Counted from the first letter of the stretch, positions 52,114 to 61,518 are shown. The stretch: DNA of 64,000 nucleotides from Bacteroidota bacterium (GCA_021789975.1 JAJYIT010000001.1:200247-264246), one strand, 5' to 3'. The notes: generated by a model not told the origin, from the sequence alone. Translations and numbers: made by a program.

Positions 52114-52952
52114 TGCTAATGGATAAGGTCCCTGCAAACATATCGCCCGTTCATCCGCAGTACACAGACCAGCAAAAGGCAAAACTGAAGGCCGCGGCTC
52201 AGGACTTTGATGCGCTGTTCACTCAGTATATGCTCAAGTCGATGCAGGATACTGAAAAGATCGACTGTGAAGACAGCAGCGGATCGGGTTTCGGCAAAAA
52301 TATTATGACGGGGCTTTTCAATACGGAACTGGCGAAGTACATCACCAAGAACTCAAACTTCGGAATCGGAAACATGCTGTACAAACAGCTCACCGGTGAA
52401 GACATGTACCCCGATCTGCCTGTTACGAATTCTGCTGCGGGTTCACATCTGCAGAGCGCCGCACCTGCCGATGCAAGCGGGGCTAAGCTTAAGGTACTGC
52501 AGAAGATCAAAGCCTACAGCTCCGACTCAGTATTGGAGAATGTGGGAAAATACTCCGATATAGTAAATGAGGCGGCAGGCACCTATGATTTGAAACCGAA
52601 TCTGATAAGAGCGGTTATCGCTGCCGAATCGGCAGGCAAGCCTGATTCTGTTTCTTCAAAAAACGCCAAAGGATTGATGCAGTTGACCGATGAAACTGCG
52701 AAGGAGATGGGCGTAATGAACGCGTTCGACCCGCGTGAGAACATAATGGGAGGTGCCAGGTATTTGAAGACCCTCCTGGAAAAATACTCCGGTAATATTA
52801 AGAAAACCCTTGCCTCCTACAACGCGGGACCCGGCGCTGTTGAGCAGTATGGCGGAATTCCTCCATATCCTGAGACACAGAATTACGTCAAACGCGTTAT
52901 GAGCTATCTGAACATGTTCAATGCAAGTGAGATCGGCGATGCTGGACAGTAA
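52113..52952 (+). CDS. flgJ: FlgJ rod-cap protein fused to a lytic transglycosylase
   Basis: The N-terminal domain (about 20-95) is the FlgJ rod-binding domain (AAAQDFDALFTQYMLKSM, GSGFGKNIMTGLFNTELA). After a linker, the C-terminal domain (about 150-270) is an SLT-type lytic transglycosylase with catalytic Glu in IRAVIAAESAGKPD and motifs SKNAKGLMQLTDETA and TLASYNAGPGAV. Classical enterobacterial FlgJ carries a glucosaminidase instead. It should open the peptidoglycan for the rod. The start is GTG at 52113 or ATG at 52119. Confidence 0.93.
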   Translation: MLMDKVPANISPVHPQYTDQQKAKLKAAAQDFDALFTQYMLKSMQDTEKIDCEDSSGSGFGKNIMTGLFNTELAKYITKNSNFGIGNMLYKQLTGEDMYPDLPVTNSAAGSHLQSAAPADASGAKLKVLQKIKAYSSDSVLENVGKYSDIVNEAAGTYDLKPNLIRAVIAAESAGKPDSVSSKNAKGLMQLTDETAKEMGVMNAFDPRENIMGGARYLKTLLEKYSGNIKKTLASYNAGPGAVEQYGGIPPYPETQNYVKRVMSYLNMFNASEIGDAGQ

Positions 52953-53382
52953 AGTTTTGGAGCTGGTGGAGATTACTGAACGTGAAACGGTCGAGTTCCT
53001 GAAGATGGCAGAAATTCTGTCGGGCAAAAAGACCGCCGTTGCGGCGCTCGATACACGCGCAGTTGAACACCTGGTGACTTTGGAATTGGAGCAGATGAAC
53101 AAGATTCGATCTATTGAAGCGGTACGAGCCGGTATTCTAAAATCGCTCTCGATATCCGGCAAAGACTTGAACAACTCTCTATCATTGAAAGAGAAAATCG
53201 GCGAAGATTGGGCGGAGAAATATTCAGCAGTCCACCGCAACTTCAAGATCGCCTATAGCGACGTTCAAAGCCTGAACACCCTGTGCAAAGTACTGCTGGT
53301 CCATTCTCTGGCATTCATCAAACAGAATATTCGAATTCTTACCGAGGACGGAAGAAGAAAACTCGTGGACAAGAAGGCCTGA
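52939..53382 (+). CDS. flgN: FlgN-family export chaperone
   Basis: A 147-residue all-helical protein starting MLDSKVLELVEITERETVEF, with the two-helix FlgN pattern (LKMAEILSGKKTAVAALDTR, VTLELEQMNKIRSIEAVRAG). FlgN chaperones FlgK and FlgL, the genes that follow. The ATG at 52939 is preferred; an upstream ATG at 52921 is in frame. It overlaps flgJ by 14 bases. Confidence 0.82.
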   Translation: MLDSKVLELVEITERETVEFLKMAEILSGKKTAVAALDTRAVEHLVTLELEQMNKIRSIEAVRAGILKSLSISGKDLNNSLSLKEKIGEDWAEKYSAVHRNFKIAYSDVQSLNTLCKVLLVHSLAFIKQNIRILTEDGRRKLVDKKA

Positions 53383-53388
53383 TAAGCA

Positions 53389-54771
53389 ATGAGCGGAATC
53401 AGCAGCATATTGAACATAGCGGGCGATGCTCTGTTCGCCTCCCAGGCCGAGATGGATACTACTGCCCACAACATCGCGAATGCGAACACTCCAGGTTATG
53501 CGCGACAGAGAGTCTTGACACAGGCATCCGACCCGCTTCAGACAACCTACGGTTATCTCGGAACCGGAGTTGACATCACCAGTATCCAGGGAGTGAGGGA
53601 CGCTTATGTCAACGAGCAGGTCACCAACCTGAACTCTGATATGAGTCAGGCAAACATCGACCAAGAGACTCTTTCGACTGTCAGCGGTATTTTCAACGAG
53701 ACAGCACAGTCTACCAGCGGACTCACTTCACAGTTGAACGCATTGTTCAGCGCATTTCAAACGCTTTCACAAACCCCCGAAGACATGGGAGTCAGACAGA
53801 CTGTCTTTCAGGCTGGAATGAATGTGGCATCCACTTTCAACACGTTGAATAGCCAGCTTCAAAATGCGAAATACCAGGTTGCCCAGCAGGTAGGTTCCGA
53901 CGTCAATCAGATAAACCAGCTTGCCGGCACAATCGCCAGTATCAACAAAGAAATTCTTTCCAACGCAGGGACATCCAGGAATTCATCGGACCTTCAGGAT
54001 CAAATGAATAATGCCGTCACACAACTAAGCAGCCTGGTAAATGTTAAGGTGGTCACCGACGCGAACGGAACCATGAACGTTAGCGCAGGTGGTGCGGTTC
54101 TCGTGGCTGCCGGCACTGCGTTTCAATTCAAAATGACGCAGACCGACAATGGGATTACTGTAAGTCGATCTGACTCCTCTGTGCCAGCAACGGTCTTATC
54201 CGGCGAACTGGGTGGTCTGATAAACTCGTACGATACACAGATACCATCTTACTCGCAGCAACTGGACAATATCGCATCTGCACTTGTGAAAACCGTGAAC
54301 GCGTTCAATTCCACCGGTTATACATTGTCGACCAACGGGAACCCGCCGAAGACCGGCATCAATTTCTTCGATGGGGCGACCGCCGGTTCGATCGAGGTCT
54401 CTCAGGATATCGCTACCAATCTAAACAATATCGCTGCTTCTTCTTCCGGCGACCCCGGTAACGGTGAAAATGCAGCGGCAATGGGGAACGTGCTCAATTC
54501 GCCGGTAATGCCGAACGGCCAATCGATCATCGATGCATACGAAGCACTCGTCAACAATGTCGGCACCGATTCGCAAAAGGCAAACAACAACGTTCAGACT
54601 CTCCAGGTCCAGCAGAACCAAATGCAGGCTTTCCAGAGTTCGATCTCAGGGGTTTCTATCAATGAAGAGCTGACGAACATGATACAGTACCAGCATTCTT
54701 TTGAGGCCGCGGCGAAAGTAATGACGACAGCCGATTCAATGTATAAGACTATTATTGGAATGGTGCAGTGA
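53389..54771 (+). CDS. flgK: Hook-filament junction protein FlgK
   Basis: FlgK (HAP1) joins hook to filament. The 460-residue protein has the N-terminal rod/hook motif (TTAHNIANANTPGYARQRV), the GTGVDITSIQGVRDAYVNEQ block and the C-terminal NEELTNMIQYQHSFEAAAKV. It follows the FlgN chaperone gene directly. Confidence 0.95.
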   Translation: MSGISSILNIAGDALFASQAEMDTTAHNIANANTPGYARQRVLTQASDPLQTTYGYLGTGVDITSIQGVRDAYVNEQVTNLNSDMSQANIDQETLSTVSGIFNETAQSTSGLTSQLNALFSAFQTLSQTPEDMGVRQTVFQAGMNVASTFNTLNSQLQNAKYQVAQQVGSDVNQINQLAGTIASINKEILSNAGTSRNSSDLQDQMNNAVTQLSSLVNVKVVTDANGTMNVSAGGAVLVAAGTAFQFKMTQTDNGITVSRSDSSVPATVLSGELGGLINSYDTQIPSYSQQLDNIASALVKTVNAFNSTGYTLSTNGNPPKTGINFFDGATAGSIEVSQDIATNLNNIAASSSGDPGNGENAAAMGNVLNSPVMPNGQSIIDAYEALVNNVGTDSQKANNNVQTLQVQQNQMQAFQSSISGVSINEELTNMIQYQHSFEAAAKVMTTADSMYKTIIGMVQ

Positions 54772-54772
54772 C

Positions 54773-55657
54773 ATGAGAATTAACGAACAGCAAACCGTGA
54801 GCGACTTGCTCTACTCGCTCGGACAGGACAACCAGTCCATCAACAAACTGCAGACCCAGATTGCGAGCGGCCAGGTAGTGAATTCTCCGTCGGATGATCC
54901 CGCATTAAACCAGAGGCTAATGCTCCTTCAGGACCAGCTCAACCAGAACAACGTCTACAGCCAGAACGCGAATTACGCTTCAAGTTTCCTGAACCAGCAG
55001 AGCTCCGCGTTGAGCGGTGCAGTCAATGTTCTAACAAGCATAAAGACCATGATGCTATCATCGGCCAACGATTCAAACGCCCAGGATCAGAGTAACTACG
55101 GGACACAGTTGGGTCAGTACATAAACCAGCTTCTCGATCTGGCGAATTCTCAGTACGGGGGCAAATACATTTTTGGCGGATCCCAAACGACGACACAGCC
55201 CTTCTTCATGAACGCCGGACAGACCGCGGTTACCGCGAATCCATCCGGCGTGGACGGCGCGCTCAATATCGATGTGAGCAACCAGGTAAGTCAGCAGTAC
55301 AATATAACTGGAGCATCGGCTTTCAGTATTGGCCAGATTTTTAACGATCTTATCGCCATCAAGAATCAGCTGAACGGCGGAGCCGCCGCGACCTCGTCTG
55401 ACATCAGCACTGTCGACAACTATTTGAACGGCATGATAAATACGAACGCCGAAGCCGGAGCGATGACAAATCGATTCTCTCTTATCCAGACTCAGCTTAC
55501 CAATCAGAACCAGACGCTCCAATCTACAATTTCGAACCTTGGTAATACCGATGTGGCTTCAGCCGTGATCCAGCTTCAACAGCAACAGACCGCATTGAAT
55601 GCCGCGCTCAAAACCGGGGCTGGCATAATACAAATGTCACTCGCAGAATACCTTTAA
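54773..55657 (+). CDS. flgL: Hook-filament junction protein FlgL
   Basis: FlgL (HAP3) lies between FlgK and flagellin. Flagellin-like N-terminal helix: LLYSLGQDNQSINKLQTQIA with SGQVVNSPSDDPALNQRLML. The C-terminal helix (DVASAVIQLQQQQTALNAAL) matches. The ATG at 54773 follows the flgK stop by one base; an earlier start at 54755 would overlap flgK. Length 294 residues. Confidence 0.95.
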   Translation: MRINEQQTVSDLLYSLGQDNQSINKLQTQIASGQVVNSPSDDPALNQRLMLLQDQLNQNNVYSQNANYASSFLNQQSSALSGAVNVLTSIKTMMLSSANDSNAQDQSNYGTQLGQYINQLLDLANSQYGGKYIFGGSQTTTQPFFMNAGQTAVTANPSGVDGALNIDVSNQVSQQYNITGASAFSIGQIFNDLIAIKNQLNGGAAATSSDISTVDNYLNGMINTNAEAGAMTNRFSLIQTQLTNQNQTLQSTISNLGNTDVASAVIQLQQQQTALNAALKTGAGIIQMSLAEYL

Positions 55658-55660
55658 GGC

Positions 55661-56437
55661 ATGAAGAGGTCTATAGAGATCGGGACCGTTGCCGGATTAG
55701 CCTTCGGCCTCATTTCCATCTTCGGCTCTTTCCTGATGGAAGGAGGGAAGGTCGGCGCGCTGATAATGATCCCGGCGATGATGATCGTGTTCGGCGGAAC
55801 TTTCGCAACGGCAATGATCGGGACTTCCTTCAAACAGTTCGCTAAGATCTGGAAGTTTGCCATAGTCGCCTTTGTACCTCCGAAGCACGACGTCGACAAG
55901 CTGATCGACTCCATAGTCGGTTACGCTACGGTTGCGCGGAAGGAAGGACTGCTTGCCCTGGAAAAGGAATTGAACGGTATCCATCATGCCTTTTTGAAGA
56001 AGATGCTCCGGTTTGCGATCGACGGTACCGACCCGCAGACGATGAGATCTGTCGCAGACGCGGAGATGGGGTTCCTCAATGAACGTCACCTATCAAACGC
56101 ACAGATATTTCAGAAGATGGGGGGGTATTCTCCGACGATGGGAATAATCGGAACCGTTATGGGGTTGATCGTTACACTCGCAAATGCGGGCGGTAACCCA
56201 AACGACCTCATCCACCATATCGCGACGGCGTTCATAGCAACGCTTTGGGGAATATTCATGGCCAACATAGTCTGGCTTCCGCTTGCAGACAAGCTTAAGG
56301 CGGTCCACGCGGAGGAGAACCTGGTTATGGAAGTAACCGTTGAAGGTGTGCTTGCACTTCAGGCCGGCGAGATTCCTGCGATAGTCAGGGCAAAACTGAG
56401 ATCGATGCTGCCGACAGGGGAACAGGGTGATATCTGA
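55661..56437 (+). CDS. motA: Flagellar stator protein MotA
   Basis: MotA and MotB form the ion-driven stator. The 258-residue protein has four membrane helices, with the family signature IIGTVMGLIVTLANAGGNPN and LIHHIATAFIATLWGIFMAN in the second half and charged cytoplasmic residues in the loop that touches FliG. Its TGA overlaps the motB ATG. Confidence 0.95.
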   Translation: MKRSIEIGTVAGLAFGLISIFGSFLMEGGKVGALIMIPAMMIVFGGTFATAMIGTSFKQFAKIWKFAIVAFVPPKHDVDKLIDSIVGYATVARKEGLLALEKELNGIHHAFLKKMLRFAIDGTDPQTMRSVADAEMGFLNERHLSNAQIFQKMGGYSPTMGIIGTVMGLIVTLANAGGNPNDLIHHIATAFIATLWGIFMANIVWLPLADKLKAVHAEENLVMEVTVEGVLALQAGEIPAIVRAKLRSMLPTGEQGDI

Positions 56438-57138
56438 TGAAGAAGAACCACTCGGGCGAGCACGACAATCTGGAGCGGTGGCTTCTGACATATTCCGATT
56501 TGATAACATTGCTTCTCGGCCTGTTCGTGATACTATATGCTAGTTCGCAGGTCGATATGAAAAAATACCAGCAGGTTGTCTCCGCCTTTGAGAATGTCTT
56601 CGGCGGCGGATCAACTGCAGGAACACTTCCGGGTGAGAATGGCGTCATGACCAGCCCTGTACAGGTACCTCCCGGAAAAGCTTCACAACAACTCGAGAGG
56701 AAAGTCGAGTCGGTCGTGGGTTCGGAAATGAAAGAGGGTGGCGTGATGATTACCACCGATGAGCGTGGGGTGACAGTCCACTTTCTTGAAAAATTTATGT
56801 TCGCCACCGGGAGAGCGGGCATAAAACCACAGGCGATACCTGCTCTTGACACGCTCGGTTTCCTTCTGGAATCTATCCCGAACCAATTCAGGATCGAAGG
56901 TCACACCGACGACACTCCCATCCATTCGGCGAAATACCCGTCAAATTGGCACCTCTCGGTCGCCAGAGCGCTCACAGTTGGCTATTATCTATTGCAGCAT
57001 TACAAAATACGTCCAGAAAAGGTGGCAATCGTGGGTTACGGCCAATACCATCCGCTCGTTCCCAACGATACTCCACAACATAAGGCAGAAAACAGGAGAG
57101 TGGACATTGTCATACTCAACAGTATTACCAGAAACTGA
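56437..57138 (+). CDS. motB: Flagellar stator protein MotB
   Basis: The 233-residue protein has one membrane helix with the ion-binding Asp21 in TYSDLITLLLGLFVILYAS and a C-terminal OmpA-like peptidoglycan-binding domain (RIEGHTDDTPIH, SNWHLSVARALTVGYYL, KAENRRVDIVI). Proton or sodium use cannot be told from this alone. It follows motA with a one-base overlap. Confidence 0.95.
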   Translation: MKKNHSGEHDNLERWLLTYSDLITLLLGLFVILYASSQVDMKKYQQVVSAFENVFGGGSTAGTLPGENGVMTSPVQVPPGKASQQLERKVESVVGSEMKEGGVMITTDERGVTVHFLEKFMFATGRAGIKPQAIPALDTLGFLLESIPNQFRIEGHTDDTPIHSAKYPSNWHLSVARALTVGYYLLQHYKIRPEKVAIVGYGQYHPLVPNDTPQHKAENRRVDIVILNSITRN

Positions 57139-57151
57139 GGAGATAGTACCA

Positions 57152-57550
57152 GTGAAATCAAGGCTCGTCACAAGGCAGTTTGGCGAACTGGAATTTGATG
57201 ACACTATTGTTTATCATTTTCCGAATGGATTGTTCGGCTTTGAAGAGTATCATGATTTCATTATCATCGATACTAAGGAAACCGAACCGATCCGATGGCT
57301 ACTATCAGTCAATGACCCAAACATAGGTTTTGCAATTCTCGAAGGGAGTTTGATTGCACCGAGACTTTACTCTGAAGTCTCTTCCGAGGAGATATCTGTA
57401 GTGGTCTTTGTCGTGGTAGTTTTGAGGCGTGACCCGGATCCGGTCACCGCTAATCTGAAAGCGCCTATTGTGATCAACACGATCGATAAGACCGGGAAAC
57501 AGATCGTTCTGAACTCGGATGAATATTCAACGGAGCACAAAATAATCTGA
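57152..57550 (+). CDS. fliW: Flagellar assembly factor FliW
   Basis: FliW binds flagellin and antagonises CsrA, coupling flagellin translation to export. The GTG at 57152 after a GAGGAG site gives 132 residues starting MKSRLVTRQFGELEFDDTIV, with the family motifs YHFPNGLFGFEEYHDFIII and LLSVNDPNIGFAILE. The frame continues upstream through motB without a better start. csrA is next, as in many Gram-positive and spirochaete genomes. Confidence 0.93.
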   Translation: MKSRLVTRQFGELEFDDTIVYHFPNGLFGFEEYHDFIIIDTKETEPIRWLLSVNDPNIGFAILEGSLIAPRLYSEVSSEEISVVVFVVVVLRRDPDPVTANLKAPIVINTIDKTGKQIVLNSDEYSTEHKII

Positions 57551-57586
57551 ACGAGCCGTTGGACCCATCAACGGCGGAAGGGAATC

Positions 57587-57889
57587 ATGCTAGTATTAAC
57601 AAGGAAGTTAGGGGAAGCGATCAAGATAGGCGACAAGATCAGAATTGTTGTAGTCTCTATAGATGGCGGAAACGTGAAGATCGGCGTAGAAGCGCCCCAC
57701 GACGTAGCCGTGCATCGTGAGGAAGTCTACCAGAGAATAGTCTCTGTTAACAGGGAAGCCTCCGAGCAGTTGGATATTAGTAAGGCTAAAGCGCTGAAAG
57801 GAATCCTTTCCGAAAGGACAAAAGCTCAGAAACCGAAAGCAGCGGCCTCTTCGAATCGCAAGTTGCCACAAAGGAAAAAGGATGTCTGA
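57587..57889 (+). CDS. csrA: Carbon storage/flagellin translation regulator CsrA with basic tail
   Basis: The first 60 residues are a standard CsrA ([38 protein letters not shown]) that binds GGA-containing mRNA. A tail of about 40 residues, rich in Lys, Ala and Ser and ending PQRKKDV, extends it to 100 residues, well beyond the usual 60-75. Together with fliW upstream it suggests post-transcriptional control of a flagellin gene outside this window. Confidence 0.93.
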   Translation: MLVLTRKLGEAIKIGDKIRIVVVSIDGGNVKIGVEAPHDVAVHREEVYQRIVSVNREASEQLDISKAKALKGILSERTKAQKPKAAASSNRKLPQRKKDV

Positions 57890-58616
57890 ACCTGGGTCGA
57901 AGATCATTTTGGTAATAGACGACGCCAGGATTGTTCAGAAGTCAGCGGCTGCCTTCTTCGAGAAATTGAATTTCGAGGTCTTAGTCGCGCCGAACGGCTA
58001 TGAAGGACTTAAGATTGCACTCGCATCGAGACCGGACCTTATACTGCTCGACATAATGATGCCGCGACTGGATGGTCTTAAGACGCTGCAAGTCCTGAAA
58101 TCGAATGAGGCGACAAAAGAGATTCCGGTAGTTGTTATGACGGCCCATACGGACCGGATAAACATTTTGTCCGCAGCCAAACTGGGCGCGGCAGCGGTTA
58201 TAACCAAGCCGCTTTCGGAGGAAATTCTGCTTGAAAAGGTTAGGGGAATATTGGGTGATAAGGTCCTGCAAGAGGCAGTTTCAGGTAATAAGTCCGGAAG
58301 CGAAGATCCTTTCGGTGTGAAAGGCCCCGAATATGCTGAGGCTCTGCGGCCCATGGTAGAAGAATTTCTTAAATATGTATCCAATCTTACCGATGAGCTT
58401 GCCATTGCCATTCGGAACAGAGACATTGACAGGATAAAGCAGATCACTCACGACATTCGCGGCACAGGCGGATCTTTCGGATATGATGACGCAACGGCAC
58501 TCGCTGTAAGTTTGTACGAAGCGGTATCGGTTGGCTCAAGTGATCAGGCAGCGTTGGTTGACTGGAAAGAAAGTGAAGACCTATTACTACAATTGAAGGA
58601 CAGGCTGAAAGAATGA
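57882..58616 (+). CDS. Receiver-Hpt phosphotransfer protein
   Basis: The 244-residue protein has a receiver domain (1-125) with Asp13/Asp14, phospho-acceptor Asp57 and KP lysine. The C-terminal Hpt domain has His190 in [16 protein letters not shown]. This pairing passes phosphate between a kinase and another receiver. The next gene is a stand-alone receiver overlapping it by four bases, a likely target. The orphan GAF kinase at 45986 could be the source. It overlaps the csrA end. Confidence 0.88.
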   Translation: MSEPGSKIILVIDDARIVQKSAAAFFEKLNFEVLVAPNGYEGLKIALASRPDLILLDIMMPRLDGLKTLQVLKSNEATKEIPVVVMTAHTDRINILSAAKLGAAAVITKPLSEEILLEKVRGILGDKVLQEAVSGNKSGSEDPFGVKGPEYAEALRPMVEEFLKYVSNLTDELAIAIRNRDIDRIKQITHDIRGTGGSFGYDDATALAVSLYEAVSVGSSDQAALVDWKESEDLLLQLKDRLKE

Positions 58617-58996
58617 AAGCGCTCGTGGCAGATGACGTACCGATGATCAGGAGATTAGTGGAGTATCATCTCAAGCAGATCGGGTTTGAGATCGCAAACG
58701 CGGCAGATGGGGCCGAAGCGCTTATGCTTACAACCAGCGTTAAATATGATCTGATTGTTCTCGACATCATGATGCCGGAAATCGACGGCCTGGAAGTCCT
58801 CAGGAGAGTGCGTGACGGCTCCATCAACAAAGAAACCCCGGTAATAATTATGACAGCTTTCGGCGATTCCGCGAACGTCAAGAAGGCCGTCCAGTATGGT
58901 GCAAACGATTTCATTGTGAAGCCGGTTGAACAAGCCTCATTCAGGAAGAGAGTGACTGATGTGGTCGGTCCAAAACCTAAAGAGAACCAGCAATGA
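58613..58996 (+). CDS. Single-domain receiver protein
   Basis: A 127-residue receiver with Asp7/Asp8, phospho-acceptor Asp51 in LDIMMPEIDG and lysine in VKPVEQ. There is no output domain. It overlaps the REC-Hpt gene and the glycosyltransferase gene by four bases each, so the three are co-translated. It may be the end point of a relay from the Hpt domain; the target is unknown. Confidence 0.88.
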   Translation: MKALVADDVPMIRRLVEYHLKQIGFEIANAADGAEALMLTTSVKYDLIVLDIMMPEIDGLEVLRRVRDGSINKETPVIIMTAFGDSANVKKAVQYGANDFIVKPVEQASFRKRVTDVVGPKPKENQQ

Positions 58997-60519
58997 AGCT
59001 TTCTCTCTCGATGATTGTAAAAGACGAAGAGCGCTTCCTTCCGGGATGTCTAGAGAGTGTTGCCGATTTAGTGGACGAAATGGTGATTGTGGATACCGGA
59101 TCGTCGGACGAGACAAAGAAGATTGCAAAGAAATTTGGGGCGAGAGTTTTCGAATTTGAATGGTGCGACGACTTTTCCGCGGCACGAAATTATTCCCTGA
59201 AAAACACGACAGGCGACTGGGTCTTGTACCTCGATGCGGATGAGCGGCTCACCAAAGCTTACCATCCAAAGATCAGGAAGTTGATCGCAAGCGGGAAAGC
59301 GGATGCCTTTTTGCTGATGCTGAAAAGCAAAATCGGAGCGCATGAACAAGCTCAATACCACCTGGTTTCATATCCGCGGCTCTTCAGAAAGAAGAATGGG
59401 GTGACCTTCACGGGTCGCGCACATGAGCAGATTACGACATCGCTTGTCAGCATTGGTGCGCGAATCGTGCAATCGGACATCATTATAGATCATCTCGGTT
59501 ACGCCCAGAGTGACGACGTGATCCTGGAGAAAGCGAAGCGAAATCATCGACTTCTCCTTTCGCAGCTTGAAACCAGGGAGAATTACGGCTACGTTTTGTA
59601 CCAGCTCGGACAAACAGAAATTATACTGGGAGACATCGATAAAGGACTGGCGCGCTTGCGGGAGGCACTCGCAGCGGGCGGTTTCGGGAAATCGGTTGAA
59701 GCGTCGATCCACGCCGTAATTGCGGAGAACATATTCAAGAAAGGGAATCCGGAGGCGGCTATCATCGAATGTGACAAGTCGATTCAGTCGGTGCCGGAGC
59801 AGACATTCGCATATCTCATGAAGGGCGATATATTGATGAAGCTCGGGAAATATCGCGAATCTCTGAGCGCGTACACGAGAGCGATTGATAATTACAAGTC
59901 GACGATTCTAGTTGGGAAGAGTGCTACGGCAGTCGAGCCGGTTTTCGATGTGAATATACTTTATTCAAAACTCGGCAGTGCTGCTTCGTCTGCAGGCCAG
60001 ACTGAGATTGCAAAGACTTATCTGGAAATGGCAGCCCGAGTAAGCAAGAATGAATGCAGCGTTGCCGCTTTCCTGGAATACCTCGCAAGAAACAAGATGT
60101 TCGGCGAAGTGTTTGAGAAGGCGAATGAGTTTCAAGAATTTCGGAATGCCGACTGGTATCTTAGACTCATATCCTCGGTTATGATAGATACCGGCGACTT
60201 TGCCGGTGCAGCCAACCTCCTCGAGAAGATTGGCAGCCATGATAAGGTCTCGTTGTCAAGCCTGGCAAATTGTCGAGTGAAGATCGGCGATTTGTCCGGT
60301 GCAGATTCTGCATTCCAGCGGGCTGTTAGAATGGGGTACTCCAATTTGCGCGACCTTGAACTGTTCGGACTCGTTCAGTTCAAGCTCGGGAAGTACGGTG
60401 ACTCAATGGAGACTTTGACGAGAGTTGTCAGCGCCGAGCCGACAAATCTCCGGGCTTCTAGATTTCTTCACGCCGCACAAGAGATGAATCTATCCGCAAA
60501 TTCATCAACACATCAATAG
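58993..60519 (+). CDS. GT2 glycosyltransferase with TPR repeats
   Basis: The N-terminal third (about 1-220) is a GT-A fold glycosyltransferase of the GT2/WaaE-like type: LSMIVKDEERFLPGCLESV, DTGSSDETKKI and the DxD in YLDADERL. The remainder is a TPR superhelix with repeats such as YQLGQTEIILGDIDKGLARL and LMKLGKYRESLSAYTRAI. Being last in the flagellar run, it may glycosylate flagellin or another motility protein, as GT2-TPR proteins do elsewhere. The acceptor is not shown by the sequence. Confidence 0.85.
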   Translation: MKLSLSMIVKDEERFLPGCLESVADLVDEMVIVDTGSSDETKKIAKKFGARVFEFEWCDDFSAARNYSLKNTTGDWVLYLDADERLTKAYHPKIRKLIASGKADAFLLMLKSKIGAHEQAQYHLVSYPRLFRKKNGVTFTGRAHEQITTSLVSIGARIVQSDIIIDHLGYAQSDDVILEKAKRNHRLLLSQLETRENYGYVLYQLGQTEIILGDIDKGLARLREALAAGGFGKSVEASIHAVIAENIFKKGNPEAAIIECDKSIQSVPEQTFAYLMKGDILMKLGKYRESLSAYTRAIDNYKSTILVGKSATAVEPVFDVNILYSKLGSAASSAGQTEIAKTYLEMAARVSKNECSVAAFLEYLARNKMFGEVFEKANEFQEFRNADWYLRLISSVMIDTGDFAGAANLLEKIGSHDKVSLSSLANCRVKIGDLSGADSAFQRAVRMGYSNLRDLELFGLVQFKLGKYGDSMETLTRVVSAEPTNLRASRFLHAAQEMNLSANSSTHQ

Positions 60520-60579
60520 CACGTCGGATTTTCGCTCACTTGATTAACACGGCAATCTCCTCTAATTTACTCAAGCATT

Positions 60580-61518
60580 ATGGCACGAGAAGAAATTACA
60601 ACGGAATTTTTAGACATAAAACCCTCAGATACTGAGTCGGGGCGTACCGGCTACGTCGCAATTGTCGGCGGCGGTCTTATGGGGAGGGGAATAGCAGTCA
60701 CTGCAGCAGGTGCAGCCACCAATGTCCTCATCGTCGAACGAGATGATGCAAGCACTGATATTTGTCGCCAGCGATTGTCTGAAATGCTTGACGCTGAGAT
60801 CCAACGCTGGGCATTGACGAAGAATGAAAAACGAGCGATCCTTGCCAGGATAAAACTGTCGACGGAGCTTACTGAGGTTGCGGAATGTGATCTCATTATA
60901 GAAGCCGTCGACGAGGATTTCGTATCAAAGAAAGCAATCTTTCGTGAACTCGATAAGATCTGCAATTCAGAAACTGTATTCGTTTCGAATACCGCGACTT
61001 TGAGTTTAACGAAACTCGCCGAGGCGACCTCACGACCCGAGAAGATTATAGGGATGCACTTCTTGAATCCTGTCTCCAGGGTGCCGCTCGTTGAAATTGT
61101 GCGGGCACTCAAGACAAGCGACGATACATTCAAACGGGTCAAGCAATTTGCCGAAGACCTTGGAAAGACCGTTGTGGAAGTGTTCGAGTATCCCGGCTTC
61201 GTGACGACAAGAGTAATCCTTCCGATGTTGAATGAAGCGATGCAGGTCCTTTTGGAAGGCATCGCAACTGCAGAGGGGATAGATACCGCGATAAAACTCG
61301 GCTATGGGTTGAACGTCGGTCCGCTCGAGATGGCGGATTCGATGGGGCTGGACGAAGTCCTGACATGGCTGGATACCTTGTACCATGAGCTGGGTCAACC
61401 TCAGTATCGTGCCAGTCCGATACTTCGCCGCAAAGTGCGCGAGGGAAGCCTCGGCAAGAAAACCGGCCGCGGGTTCTTCGCATACGATGAATCCGGCAAG
61501 AGAATTGACGGCCGTTAA
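60580..61518 (+). CDS. 3-hydroxybutyryl-CoA/3-hydroxyacyl-CoA dehydrogenase
   Basis: NAD-dependent oxidation of (S)-3-hydroxyacyl-CoA. The 312 residues have the Rossmann motif VAIVGGGLMGRGIA (about 26-39), LIIEAVDEDF, the catalytic His in GMHFLNPVSRVPLVE and the C-terminal domain ending GSLGKKTGRGFFAYDE. The first 25 residues are an extra leader. It starts a new transcription unit outside the flagellar run; a weak TTGATT-N17-TAATTT lies only 11 bases before the ATG. Confidence 0.93.
   Translation: MAREEITTEFLDIKPSDTESGRTGYVAIVGGGLMGRGIAVTAAGAATNVLIVERDDASTDICRQRLSEMLDAEIQRWALTKNEKRAILARIKLSTELTEVAECDLIIEAVDEDFVSKKAIFRELDKICNSETVFVSNTATLSLTKLAEATSRPEKIIGMHFLNPVSRVPLVEIVRALKTSDDTFKRVKQFAEDLGKTVVEVFEYPGFVTTRVILPMLNEAMQVLLEGIATAEGIDTAIKLGYGLNVGPLEMADSMGLDEVLTWLDTLYHELGQPQYRASPILRRKVREGSLGKKTGRGFFAYDESGKRIDGR

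Noticed and set aside
56846-57151. Upstream extension of the fliW frame through motB
   Set aside because: FliW begins at the GTG at 57152 with a GAGGAG site; the extension is out-of-frame motB sequence.
60540-60568. TTGATT-N17-TAATTT promoter before the 3-hydroxyacyl-CoA dehydrogenase gene
   Set aside because: Spacing is right, but it ends 11 bases before the ATG, leaving almost no leader; match is weak and Bacteroidota-type promoters differ.
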